This document shows positions 36,739 to 44,279 of a stretch of 64,000 nucleotides of DNA, in pieces. The DNA comes from Rossellomorea aquimaris (GTDB taxonomy: Bacteria; Bacillota; Bacilli; Bacillales; Bacillaceae_B): contig NZ_MINN01000117.1 of NCBI RefSeq assembly GCF_001877785.1, positions 62,001 through 126,000 of the forward strand. The letters are read 5' to 3'. The position numbers and the translations under genes were made by a program. Every line of letters begins with the position of its first letter. Position 1 is the first letter of the stretch. A model generated the notes under the pieces. The model saw only the letters and a program-made list of their open reading frames with translations, was not told the origin of the DNA and searched no databases.

Positions 36739-37284
36739 TCAGTTATTAAATTGATAAAGTTTGGTTTCGGTATAAAACTTATAATTCTCTTTGGAATTAT
36801 TCATATAAGAAAGAATCCTATCTTGGTTAACATGGATATTACGAGAATTGGTAATAAAGGATCGGTAACTGGACCACTGATAACTGCCAGGGTCAGTGAC
36901 TATGCCCGCTTTTATAGGGTTCAGGTGAATATAACAGCTGGTATCTACTAATTGTTTGTTATTTTTGATTATTACCGAGCGATATGGCCCCTCGAACAGA
37001 TGCCCATTAAAACCATTTTTCTTATTAAAATATCGGGCGTAACGGTAGTGTGTCTGGTGAATGATTTTGCCTGGAGGGTCGTCAATGGTCTGGAGCAGGA
37101 GATGGACATGATTTGTCATGAGGCAATATGAATGAAGAATAAAGGGGTATTTGTGTTTGGCATCCTCTAAGTATTTCAAATACATCAATCGATCGTCTTT
37201 GTTCCGAAAAATCGTATACTGCCGATTCCCCCTGGCAGTAATATGGTAAGTGCACCCTGGAGACCACTCTCTTCTATGGTACAT
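36739..37284 (-). CDS. REP-associated tyrosine transposase (RAYT-A), intact
   Basis: The start at 37284 (MYHRREWSPGCTYHITARGNR) has AAGGGTG 5 nt upstream; 181 residues. It has the Y1 transposase HUH pair in TNHVHLLLQ, the HITARGN opening strand typical of the RAYT/TnpA-REP branch, a candidate catalytic Tyr in RYARYFNKK and the RAYT C-terminal IHLNPIKAGI...YQWSSYRSF. These enzymes nick and join single-stranded REP palindromes. It is flanked on both sides by six palindromes with its own sequence and 25-bp spacing, which presumably are its substrate. Confidence 0.92.
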   Translation of the reverse strand: MYHRREWSPGCTYHITARGNRQYTIFRNKDDRLMYLKYLEDAKHKYPFILHSYCLMTNHVHLLLQTIDDPPGKIIHQTHYRYARYFNKKNGFNGHLFEGPYRSVIIKNNKQLVDTSCYIHLNPIKAGIVTDPGSYQWSSYRSFITNSRNIHVNQDRILSYMNNSKENYKFYTETKLYQFNN

Positions 37285-37356
37285 GACAACACCCTTTCTT
37301 AATTGGTAATGGATAGTATTCGACAAAATAATGGGAATTCCTGCCTTTACTTTGGA

Positions 37357-37500
37357 TTCAGCTGGGGAATTAACGGGAAAATTCAGCAGGTGAAAATGAT
37401 ACAGTCCCTCACCAGGTGAAATCCCTTCTAAAATCAGCAGGTGAAAAAGAAAGAAATTACCACTCACCAGCTGAATCCTATTCTTTATTCAGCAGGTGAA
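37357..37500. repeat. RAYT-A right palindrome array (6 units, 25-bp phase)
   Basis: Units start at 37357, 37382, 37408, 37433, 37463 and 37488; steps are 25, 26, 25, 30 and 25 bp. Three copies are exactly TTCAGCAGGTGAA or differ by one base; one is CTCACCAGGTGAA with the full CCWGG core. It lies about 70 bp upstream of the RAYT start. Confidence 0.9.
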
Positions 37501-37601
37501 CATAAATACTCATTCTCCATCATTCTCCATCATTCTCCCAACATGAAACTTTATCCATTCACAAAACGTATATAAGAAATAACTTAAAGGAGGCAATCTC
37601 G

Positions 37602-37871
37602 ATGCTGCTTGAAGTGTTCCTGATCATAATTGGAGTATATATTCTAATTTCACTTCTCATCCTTCCGTTTCAATACCGCTTTCTGATTACGTTAAAAAGA
37701 GAAGAAGAAAAACATAGAAAGAAAGGCCGTACACAAGGGGAGATGTACGATTCAATGAACGCCGGAGATTTGGCGCTTCACAGCAACATGCAGGGAAATC
37801 CACTGTTCTTTCTCGCTAATATTCTTGCTTCTATCATCTATCGGGTTAAGCATCGCAAGAAATCTCTCTAA
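37602..37871 (+). CDS. Small membrane protein, 89 residues
   Basis: Two hydrophobic stretches frame a charged middle: LEVFLIIIGVYILISLLILPF at the N-terminus and FFLANILASIIYR near the C-terminus, with KREEEKHRKKGRTQGEMYDSM between. AAAGGAGG lies 7 nt before ATG. It is the only plus-strand gene in this stretch. It may belong to a small Bacillus family of unknown function (perhaps DUF3949), but I am not sure. Three near-identical CATTCTCCAT repeats lie 60-90 nt upstream. Confidence 0.75.
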   Translation: MLLEVFLIIIGVYILISLLILPFQYRFLITLKREEEKHRKKGRTQGEMYDSMNAGDLALHSNMQGNPLFFLANILASIIYRVKHRKKSL

Positions 37872-37890
37872 ATCGTAAATACACGTAAAG

Positions 37891-37918
37891 AAACAGCCCC
37901 GGATTAATCCGGGGCTGG
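37891..37918 (-). terminator. Terminator of the fliD-fliS-fliT operon
   Basis: Perfect stem CAGCCCCGGATT/AATCCGGGGCTG followed on the minus strand by TTTCTTT. It could also stop the small plus-strand gene. Confidence 0.8.
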
Positions 37919-37921
37919 TAA

Positions 37922-38317
37922 TTAGTTATTCAATAACGGCTTCAAGACTCGATCGATTTCCAGCTTCCACGCAGAAAATGCAGGCGAAAGTTTGCCCTTC
38001 ACGATTTCTTCTTTTATATTGCTCTCTCCCAAGTGACCGTCCAGTTTCATTGTCTGATCGATGACTAGCTTGAACTCATTCAGCACACGAACAACTTCAG
38101 GGCTTTTCTTAAATAACGCTTTAATAAGCTCATTACTCTCAGATACTTGACCAAATGACTCGAATACATCAGCCAGGACGCGGTCACCTTCTGTTTTTTC
38201 AATGTCTTTAAAACTATCCGTTACATACGCCAAAGCTTCCTCAATTGTCTCAAGCATACCAACATAGCGCTGCAATAACTCAAACTGTTTCTCATCCAGT
38301 ATTACCGTGCTGGTCAA
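37922..38317 (-). CDS. Conserved-looking helical protein at the end of the fliDST operon
   Basis: This 131-residue, acidic, all-helical protein has no signal or membrane helix. It begins 10 nt before the end of the fliT gene's downstream gap and is followed by a terminator, so it is the last gene of the fliD transcript. No family is recognised. Position suggests a chaperone or regulator of late flagellar export, which is inference. Confidence 0.65.
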   Translation of the reverse strand: MTSTVILDEKQFELLQRYVGMLETIEEALAYVTDSFKDIEKTEGDRVLADVFESFGQVSESNELIKALFKKSPEVVRVLNEFKLVIDQTMKLDGHLGESNIKEEIVKGKLSPAFSAWKLEIDRVLKPLLNN

Positions 38318-38327
38318 AGAGAATCAC

Positions 38328-38675
38328 CTATTTCTTTTTATCGTAGAACATTCCGTCATGCTGCAGGGATTGGTAAGGATTGGTATATCTTTGGGCAGAA
38401 GATTTTTTCTTGGTTAAACCATTCATGTCCCGCTTGATTTCAGTACGCAGGAAAATTAACTTGCGGTCGATTTCCTGATTCCATTCCATCATTTCCTTGC
38501 CGAGCAGCTGCTCATTTTCTGAAAATGGCGGCTTTATGCTGCTGAGCAGGGTTTGTCTTTCTTCAAGCAGTTTTTCTATTTTCCCGATTACAGATTCACG
38601 ATTACCGTCTGACAGGCCTTCAACGGCTTCTTTCAGCTGCTTGGTAATCGAATGACAGAGCAAAACAGAACTCAT
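38328..38675 (-). CDS. fliT: Flagellar protein FliT-like chaperone
   Basis: This 115-residue helical protein follows fliS directly (the start codon shares one base with the fliS stop). The length (B. subtilis FliT is about 113 aa) and heptad-rich N-terminal half fit FliT, a chaperone for the filament cap protein FliD. Sequence conservation in this family is low, so the call rests mainly on position. Confidence 0.75.
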   Translation of the reverse strand: MSSVLLCHSITKQLKEAVEGLSDGNRESVIGKIEKLLEERQTLLSSIKPPFSENEQLLGKEMMEWNQEIDRKLIFLRTEIKRDMNGLTKKKSSAQRYTNPYQSLQHDGMFYDKKK

Positions 38676-39079
38676 TATGCCAGTCCGCCTTGGCCAGCAT
38701 GCTGTTTCTGCCGGTTAAGCTGGATGACCTGCTTCCATGTGTCGCGGAATTCAGTGATCAACCCTTCAACCTCTTCTAAGATAGCACTATCATTTTTAAC
38801 ATTCGCTTCGGTTAACCGGCGATTGATATAGTCGTAAAGCGACATAAGATTTTGGGATATTTCAAGATCCGTATTGAGCGTGACCATCAGTTCGCTGACG
38901 ATGGCCTGTGCTTTTTGGATGTTGGTGTTCTTCAATTCAATGTTTTTATCTTCAATGGCTTTCTTTGCTATATGAATGAACTTCAGGCTTCCGTTATAAA
39001 GCATAAGTGTAAGCTCACCCGGTGACGCCGTAGTGACCGAGTTATTCTGATAGGCTGCATACGGGTTGTTAATGGCCAT
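38675..39079 (-). CDS. fliS: Flagellin export chaperone FliS
   Basis: This 134-residue protein begins AINNPYAAYQNNSVTTASPGELTLMLYNG, the signature FliS start. It binds the C-terminus of flagellin and stops premature polymerisation, and in B. subtilis it also enters the FliW-CsrA-Hag control loop. It lies 33 nt after fliD. Its target, the flagellin C-terminal segment, is the part split by introns in this genome. Confidence 0.95.
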   Translation of the reverse strand: MAINNPYAAYQNNSVTTASPGELTLMLYNGSLKFIHIAKKAIEDKNIELKNTNIQKAQAIVSELMVTLNTDLEISQNLMSLYDYINRRLTEANVKNDSAILEEVEGLITEFRDTWKQVIQLNRQKQHAGQGGLA

Positions 39080-39112
39080 AATGACACTCCTTTTTTGCTG
39101 CTGTTAAAATTA

Positions 39113-40645
39113 TTACATGCCTCCGCCGAATTGCTGCATGAGGTACATGGACTGCTGATTCGCCCGCTGGATTGCTTTCTCCATAGCGGTGAATTGACGC
39201 CAGTAACGGTCCTCCACTTGGATCATCCGATCTTCAAAACGGTCGATCTGGTTGTCCGTATTGTTTAATAGACGCCCCAAAGCGAAGGTATTATTCGTAC
39301 TGGAAGCTTTACCTGCCTTTTTCTCTACACTGTCGATCGTATCTTTCAATGTATCCCGCAAGCGGCGTGCGATCCCCTGCTCTCCGGAAGTGGCACCGTC
39401 TTTCGCAAAAATTTCATAGATGGCATTGGGATCTTTTGAAATGGCCTCCCTCAGCTTGGCTTCATCGATGATCAGTTTTCCACGTTCCAAATAGTTGCTG
39501 GAAGTCTTGATACCGATCTGAGACAGCTGGTCGGTCCCTGACGTCCCGCCGGAAACAGGTGTGTAAAGATCCATCCGCATTTTGTTCATTGCAGAAGAAA
39601 GAACCGAATCGTTACGGAGAGTTCCGCTCCGTGCCTTTTCTTCCCACATCTCGATCTCTTTTTCTTCCATCGCTTCCTTTTGTTCAGCGGTCAGAGGCTT
39701 GAAATCACGGTAATTCTTTTCGTTGAGTTCGCCGTTCACTTTTTCAATCAGTTTGTTGTATTCGTCTACGAATTTGACGATTTTTTCTAGGATTTTGTCG
39801 GTGTCTGGTTGTGAACTGAATGATACATTCGTGTTTGACGCGTTTTTCAAAGTCAATTCAAAACCATTTATGTTGAATGTATTGGACGCACGTTCCGTTT
39901 TCATCCCGTTATAAGTAAAAACAGCATTCTCGCCGGCTGAACCCCTGCCTGCAGTTACCGCCGCGTCATTGTCTGCATCCAGCTTCAGATGAGTACTAAA
40001 CAACGAGCCCTGCAATTCAATCTCGGCTCCGGCCCCGTTGCTTCCGGTATTCTTACTCATCACTGACATTTGTTTAGTCTGTGAGTCATAGAACATCGTG
40101 ACACCGGTTTGATTATTGATTTTTGACATAAGACTGTCCAGGCTCTCTTCTGCAGGATCGAACTTGATCTCAGTAAAATCAGCTGCCATCGTACCGTCTT
40201 TCTGGATGGCTTTGACTCTGATCGTTTGTTCACCAGTCAAACCGAAGGATTCACTCAATTTCTTCTTAGGGTCAAAAGCCCCTCCATCCGATTGAGTGAT
40301 AGCAGCTGAACTGTACATCGTGGCTGCGGTAGCCAATGATTCCACTTTGATTGTTCCGGAAAAATCGCCGGTAGCATTTATATTCTTAACAGAAACTTCA
40401 TTTGGATTTGATAGAGTGACTGTCTTCTGCGTGTATGTACCCTGCTTCATGACGCCGTCAAAAATAAGATTACTAAAATCAAACATCATCTTGTTCATAT
40501 CCCGGTAATCATCCCGCTGCCATTCAAGATACTGCTTCTTTTGCTGCAGTTTATCAAGAGGGATACGTTCTGCCTTCATTAAATCCTTTATCATCTGATC
40601 GGTGTCCATACCGCTCGCAAGCCCGCCGATTCTCATATCTGCCAT
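39113..40645 (-). CDS. fliD: Flagellar filament cap protein FliD
   Basis: This 510-residue protein begins MRIGGLASGMDTDQMIKDLMKAE, the conserved FliD N-terminus, and has a helical C-terminus ending in MEKAIQRANQQSMYLMQQFGG. The central variable domain (about 100-330) is surface-exposed. It caps the growing filament and folds flagellin subunits. It is second in the sigma-D transcript starting at flaG. Confidence 0.96.
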   Translation of the reverse strand: MADMRIGGLASGMDTDQMIKDLMKAERIPLDKLQQKKQYLEWQRDDYRDMNKMMFDFSNLIFDGVMKQGTYTQKTVTLSNPNEVSVKNINATGDFSGTIKVESLATAATMYSSAAITQSDGGAFDPKKKLSESFGLTGEQTIRVKAIQKDGTMAADFTEIKFDPAEESLDSLMSKINNQTGVTMFYDSQTKQMSVMSKNTGSNGAGAEIELQGSLFSTHLKLDADNDAAVTAGRGSAGENAVFTYNGMKTERASNTFNINGFELTLKNASNTNVSFSSQPDTDKILEKIVKFVDEYNKLIEKVNGELNEKNYRDFKPLTAEQKEAMEEKEIEMWEEKARSGTLRNDSVLSSAMNKMRMDLYTPVSGGTSGTDQLSQIGIKTSSNYLERGKLIIDEAKLREAISKDPNAIYEIFAKDGATSGEQGIARRLRDTLKDTIDSVEKKAGKASSTNNTFALGRLLNNTDNQIDRFEDRMIQVEDRYWRQFTAMEKAIQRANQQSMYLMQQFGGGM

Positions 40646-40660
40646 CAGGAATCACCTTCC

Positions 40661-41017
40661 TTATATCTTTTTATCAACGATCAATCCTACAAATTCAGTC
40701 ATCGCCGCATACATATCCAGCATTTTCTTTGCCGGGATCTCCCTGACGATTTCCTTTGTCCGTTCATCAACAATGGTTACATAGTATTCTTTCAATTTAT
40801 CATGAAATTCAAATTTAAGATGAGTGTTCGAAGCATGCAAAAACTCATTCATCCCCTGAACGACATCTTCCACTTTTTCTCGCGTGACAGGCTGGTTGTT
40901 GGTTTCTTCTTGGTGTCGTTCCTGTCCTTGTATGTATGTCACTACTTCGTTTTGGTTGTTTTCTGGTTTGGAAAATGATTGTGTGGGTTGGATGGTGCCT
41001 GTCACTTTTTCAATCAT
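40661..41017 (-). CDS. flaG: FlaG family protein (YvyC-like)
   Basis: The start at 41017 (MIEKVTGTIQPT) has AAGGAGG 8 nt upstream; 118 residues. A polar N-terminal half is followed by the conserved C-terminal domain (HLKFEFHDKLKEYYVTIVDERTKEIVREIPAKKMLDMYAAM). FlaG influences filament length. A sigma-D promoter lies just upstream. Confidence 0.9.
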   Translation of the reverse strand: MIEKVTGTIQPTQSFSKPENNQNEVVTYIQGQERHQEETNNQPVTREKVEDVVQGMNEFLHASNTHLKFEFHDKLKEYYVTIVDERTKEIVREIPAKKMLDMYAAMTEFVGLIVDKKI

Positions 41018-41048
41018 TGGTTGATCCTCCTTGGGGTGTATATGGGTT

Positions 41049-41075
41049 ATATCGGAAGAGTCGGGGGAAAGTTTA
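41049..41075 (-). promoter_or_regulatory. Sigma-D promoter of flaG-fliD-fliS-fliT
   Basis: On the minus strand, TAAA (41072-41075), 15 nt, then TCCGATAT (41049-41056). Only one base differs from the consensus TAAA-N15-GCCGATAT. Confidence 0.85.
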
Positions 41076-41102
41076 GAGTTAATTAACATTACATATGCAA
41101 GC

Positions 41103-41139
41103 AAAAAAGAACCCCGAACGTTAAAGTCTAGGGTTCTTT
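41103..41139 (-). terminator. hag terminator
   Basis: On the minus strand, GAACCCTAGAC...GTTCGGGGTTC is followed by TTTTTT, shortly after the last flagellin exon. Confidence 0.85.
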
Positions 41140-41153
41140 CAAATAACTTAAAA

Positions 41154-42769
41154 TTAACGAAGAAGTTGTAAAACTCCTTGTGGTTGTTGGTTCGCTTGCT
41201 TTGCGACTATGTCTTTCGATCATAGAATAGACTATATCTTCACCCTTGTATGCAAGGGGCTGGGCACTTCGAACGATTTCCATCATCCTACGAATCTCAT
41301 TGTCATAGCGATTGCCTTAGACAGTGCATTCTAGTCGTTGAACCTTCTCCAGAGTTTCCTCACAGGAGCTTGGCTGCTGATTATCCATTGTCTCATCTTC
41401 ATCATTTTCAAACCATTACGCTTACCGTTTCCAGTTACGCTGTGGTTGATGAAGCTTTAGGAAGTTCCAGCAATTCACCCAGTCATACTCCAGTTCGTTG
41501 CCAAACTGGACGCCCTCCAATCAATCATCTCAAAAGTTGTAAAACTCCTTGAGGCATTTGATTGGATTGAGCCAACATTGCTTGCGCTGCTTGAGAAAGA
41601 ATAGAATTCTTTGTTTGGTTCATCATTTCTTTCGCCATCGTGCGAACATTTACTTTCATAAATGACCAGACTATATCTTCACCCTCTGAATTCAGTAGGG
41701 GTTGGGCACTTCGGATTCACAATGCTGATGACCATTGTTTCACCTACGGATTTCATCACCATAGCTTTCGCCTTAGATGGTCTATCCTAGTCGTTGAACC
41801 TTCTCCACTCTTTCAAGACAGGAGCTTGGCTGCTGATTGCCCAATCTTTTCTTTTATCAAACCATCACGCTTGTCGTTTCCAACTACGTTGTGGCAAGAA
41901 AAGCTCTAAGGGGTTTCCAGCAATTCACCCAATTATGATCTCTGACCGTTACCAGTCAGGACGACTGTGCTTGTTGCTGTTTAGGCAGCTAAAGCATAAT
42001 CTACGTCACGCACACGTGATTCTGCGGCAGTTAAATTCTCTGAAGAAGTACCTAGGTTGTTTATAGTATGTTCTAGACGATTTTGATAAGACCCTAGTTT
42101 TGAACGTTCAGCAGAAACTGTTTCTATAGCATCATTAATATCTGTTATAGCTGTATCAGCTGCGGTCTGAGTAGAAATATCAATACCTGCCGTTACAGTG
42201 GCTTCAGTTACAACCGGATTGGCTGGATCTGAAACATCTACACTTCTTGCAGTTCCGGTTGCTGCTACACCAAGAGTAAAAGCATCCATTGCATCAATTG
42301 TTAAGTTTAAGTTTTGGCCTTCGTTTGCGCCAATATGGAATGTACCATCAAACTGTCCACCTAACAAGTTTTGTGTATTAAACTCAGTATTATTGGAAAT
42401 ACGTGTAACTTCTTCAGCTAATTGATCTACTTCCTTTTGTAACTCGGCGCGATCTGTGTCTGTATTTGTATCGTTGGCAGATTGTACCGCTAGCTCACGC
42501 ATACGTTGAAGAATTGAGTGAGTTTCGTTTAAAGCACCTTCGGCAGTTGCAATCAATGAAATACCATCTTGAGCATTCTTTGAAGCCATATCCAAACCAC
42601 GAATCTGTCCACGCATTTTTTCAGAAATTGCTAAACCTGCAGCATCATCGCCAGCACGGTTAATACGAAGACCTGAAGACAACTTCTCCATTGATTTTGA
42701 TTGTGCACCATTTGCAGTAGATAACTGACGATAAGTATTCAAAGCCGCAATATTATGATTAATTCTCAT
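41154..42769 (-). CDS. hag: Flagellin, split by two group I introns
   Basis: Start 42769 (MRINHNIAALNTYRQL) has GGAGG 10 nt upstream. Exon 1 is 41999-42769 (257 codons, ending RVRDVD), exon 2 is 41570-41638 (23 codons, MAKEMMNQTKNSILSQAAQAMLA) and exon 3 is 41154-41198 (QANQQPQGVLQLLR plus TAA). Joining them in phase 0 gives a normal 294-residue flagellin with both conserved D0/D1 ends. Unspliced, the frame stops at TAA 41981-41983 after 262 residues and would lack the C-terminal D0 helix needed for assembly. If only intron 2 is kept, translation ends at TGA 41525-41527 and again gives 294 residues. Confidence 0.93.
41199..41569 (-). ncRNA. Group I intron 2 of hag (371 nt)
   Basis: All four core blocks are visible on the minus strand: P (AATTGCTGGAAC), Q (AATCAGCAGCC), R (GTTCAACGACTA) and S (AAGATATAGTC). 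P/Q pair through GCTG/CAGC and R/S through GACTA/TAGTC (P7). The 5' site follows GCT: GCU|C (41572-41569) pairs with GGGC (41515-41512), placing a U.G wobble at the splice site. The intron ends in G at 41199. P1 is extended by UCCAAUCA/UGAUUGGA, and this extended P1 carries 14 codons plus a stop that copy exon 3. No endonuclease frame is present. Confidence 0.9.
41639..41998 (-). ncRNA. Group I intron 1 of hag (360 nt)
   Basis: It has the same core as intron 2: P near 41911-41922, Q 41821-41838, R 41788-41799 and S 41669-41679, with AATTGCTGGAAA, AATCAGCAGCC, GTTCAACGACTA and AAGATATAGTC. The 5' site follows GAT: GAU|U (42001-41998) pairs with AGUC (41966-41963), again with U.G at the splice site. 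P1 then extends through GCUU/AAGC after a 2-nt internal loop. The last intron base is G (41639). An in-frame TAA lies inside the P1 loop. The two introns are clearly sisters. Group I introns in Bacillus/Geobacillus flagellin genes have been reported before. Confidence 0.92.
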
Positions 42770-42779
42770 TACAAAATTT

Positions 42780-42809
42780 CCTCCTTGAAAATAAGTCCAC
42801 ATCCTTGTG
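42780..42809 (-). promoter_or_regulatory. CsrA-binding hairpin and Shine-Dalgarno of hag
   Basis: In the hag leader, CACA-AGGA-TGTG (42798-42809) presents AGGA in a hairpin loop, the classic CsrA site. A second AGGAGG at 42780-42785 is the ribosome binding site itself. This matches the two-site CsrA repression of hag in B. subtilis; csrA and fliW lie just upstream. Confidence 0.8.
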
Positions 42810-42878
42810 AACTGTTTAGTATTTGGTTTACAAAGAACAGAAAGGTCGGCCGCCCTTTTCTTCCTTGCTTACATGGTT

Positions 42879-42905
42879 ATTATCGGTCGAATTTACCAGG
42901 GTTTA
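42879..42905 (-). promoter_or_regulatory. Sigma-D promoter of hag
   Basis: On the minus strand, TAAA (42902-42905), 15 nt, then CCGATAAT (42879-42886). It gives a leader of about 100 nt. Confidence 0.85.
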
Positions 42906-42923
42906 ATAGATTTCTAGAAAAAA

Positions 42924-43145
42924 TTATTGTTTTTTCGGCAAAATGTTGAAGAGGTTGTCGATTCCTTTGGAGGCTTCGGCGTTTTCTTCCTGGATGGTCA
43001 GGTAGATTTCTTTTCGGTGGATTTCGACGTTCTTAGGTGCGTTGATGCCGAGCTTTACTTGATCTCCTTTTATCGATACCACGCTGATTTCGATATCTTC
43101 CCCGATTTGGATGGCTTCGCCTGTTTTTCTTGTCAGTACCAGCAT
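42924..43145 (-). CDS. csrA: Carbon storage regulator CsrA
   Basis: The start at 43145 ([20 protein letters not shown]) gives 73 residues with the full CsrA beta-rich fold ([22 protein letters not shown]). It represses hag translation by blocking the Shine-Dalgarno; FliW releases it. The start lies 4 nt after the fliW stop, so the pair is coupled. Confidence 0.97.
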   Translation of the reverse strand: MLVLTRKTGEAIQIGEDIEISVVSIKGDQVKLGINAPKNVEIHRKEIYLTIQEENAEASKGIDNLFNILPKKQ

Positions 43146-43149
43146 CGTC

Positions 43150-43596
43150 TCACTCCTTACCGGCTTGCTCTGGCTGAGCAAAGATTGGATGTTTCGTTTG
43201 ATAGCTTGTATCATTCAGGATCACTTGTTTGGCTTTGTTGTTTGCCAGGTTGATGATGATGGGTGCTTGAAGGTTGGCGGTTGATTCATTCAGGGTTTCC
43301 CTCATTGTCAAGATGGTTAGTACTTTGACATCTTTTTCAGAGGTAAAGCCTAATAATTCTACCGTTCCCTGATCAAGTTCAAAATCATATTCTTTTGTAA
43401 ATAGAAATGGATCTGTCATCACGAATCCGAGCTGAGAAGTGGTAACGGATTGTAGGATGTGAAACAACTCATTGTCCTGAAGAGGAAGAATCACGAATTT
43501 CTTTTCTTCATTGAATCCCGGAATCCCCTGTTCAAAATTCAACACACTGTCTTCTTTGATTTCAATTTCACCATGATATTTTGTATTTATGATCAT
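43150..43596 (-). CDS. fliW: Flagellar assembly factor FliW
   Basis: This 148-residue protein has the FliW pattern ([24 protein letters not shown], then [16 protein letters not shown]). FliW binds CsrA and, alternatively, the flagellin C-terminus, linking secretion of flagellin to hag translation. Intron-dependent changes at the flagellin C-terminus could therefore touch this switch. Confidence 0.96.
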   Translation of the reverse strand: MIINTKYHGEIEIKEDSVLNFEQGIPGFNEEKKFVILPLQDNELFHILQSVTTSQLGFVMTDPFLFTKEYDFELDQGTVELLGFTSEKDVKVLTILTMRETLNESTANLQAPIIINLANNKAKQVILNDTSYQTKHPIFAQPEQAGKE

Positions 43597-43613
43597 GTTC
43601 TCATTCCTTCGCC

Positions 43614-44204
43614 TTAAATTTCCTGTTCGTAATTAATCCCAACATGCTTTAAGTTCACAAAATCAATCTGCAAATCGGCATATCTCTGGAGACTTATATC
43701 TACCTGCGCTTTTGATACATTCACGTTCGGCTTCACGACCTGTGTATTGTTAATCACTTTCTGAGATTCAAAATGGACCTTCACCTCACCAGGATCGTAT
43801 TGAATCTTCACACTTCCCGCCGAAGGGATCCAGCCGATATTAAAATCATACATCGGATCTTCACTGTTTCGTTTTGCCTGCTCAGCAATCGCGTTTCCGC
43901 CGTTTTCAATCATCATAAGCTCGTCGCCGTCCTGCGCCATACGGGCGAGTCCTGCTAACCAGTCTTCATACCCCTGCCTTGAGAAATCCTCTATCCTGCG
44001 GCGCACTGATTTTAAATCCATGTCGGCCCGTGCTTCTGTCTGGTCGATTGTCAGCTTTGACGGCCGACGCTCGATTTCCATCTTGGCTTTCGGCTGCTGG
44101 ATGTCGAGGGCAGGCGGCGGTGTTTCAATTTCAACCCTGCCCGGTGTTGTTTTTATACCGATGGAGGCAGGTGTGGAGTGTAGCCGTATCTGTGGAAAGT
44201 TCAT
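43614..44204 (-). CDS. yviE: YviE-like protein (DUF6470)
   Basis: This 196-residue protein begins FPQIRLHSTPASIGIKTTPGRVEIETPPPALDIQQPKA, a Pro-rich beta repeat typical of YviE proteins between flgL and fliW. The function is unknown. It lies 17 nt upstream of fliW in the same transcript, after the hairpin at 44222-44277. Confidence 0.88.
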   Translation of the reverse strand: MNFPQIRLHSTPASIGIKTTPGRVEIETPPPALDIQQPKAKMEIERRPSKLTIDQTEARADMDLKSVRRRIEDFSRQGYEDWLAGLARMAQDGDELMMIENGGNAIAEQAKRNSEDPMYDFNIGWIPSAGSVKIQYDPGEVKVHFESQKVINNTQVVKPNVNVSKAQVDISLQRYADLQIDFVNLKHVGINYEQEI

Positions 44205-44221
44205 CGTATCTCTCCTCTATT

Positions 44222-44277
44222 CAAAAGGGGACCACCCCCTTAGGTGACGAAACACCTTAAAGGGTTGGTCCCCTAGC
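44222..44277. terminator. Strong hairpin between flgL and yviE
   Basis: AGGGGACCA...TGGTCCCCT with inner pairing CTTAGGTG/CACCTTAAG; the minus strand continues TTTTG. It may attenuate read-through from flgL into yviE-fliW-csrA or stabilise the 3' end. Confidence 0.7.
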
Positions 44278-44279
44278 AT

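Noticed and set aside
41154..41980. Flagellin as a truncated gene followed by a second partial flagellin pseudogene
   Set aside because: Exact in-frame joining at group I splice sites restores one normal flagellin; a broken tandem copy would not supply P, Q, R and S cores and U.G splice pairs.
41250..42066. Plus-strand open frames of 89-100 codons downstream of hag
   Set aside because: They are antisense to the group I introns and lack Shine-Dalgarno sites; the minus-strand intron cores explain the sequence.
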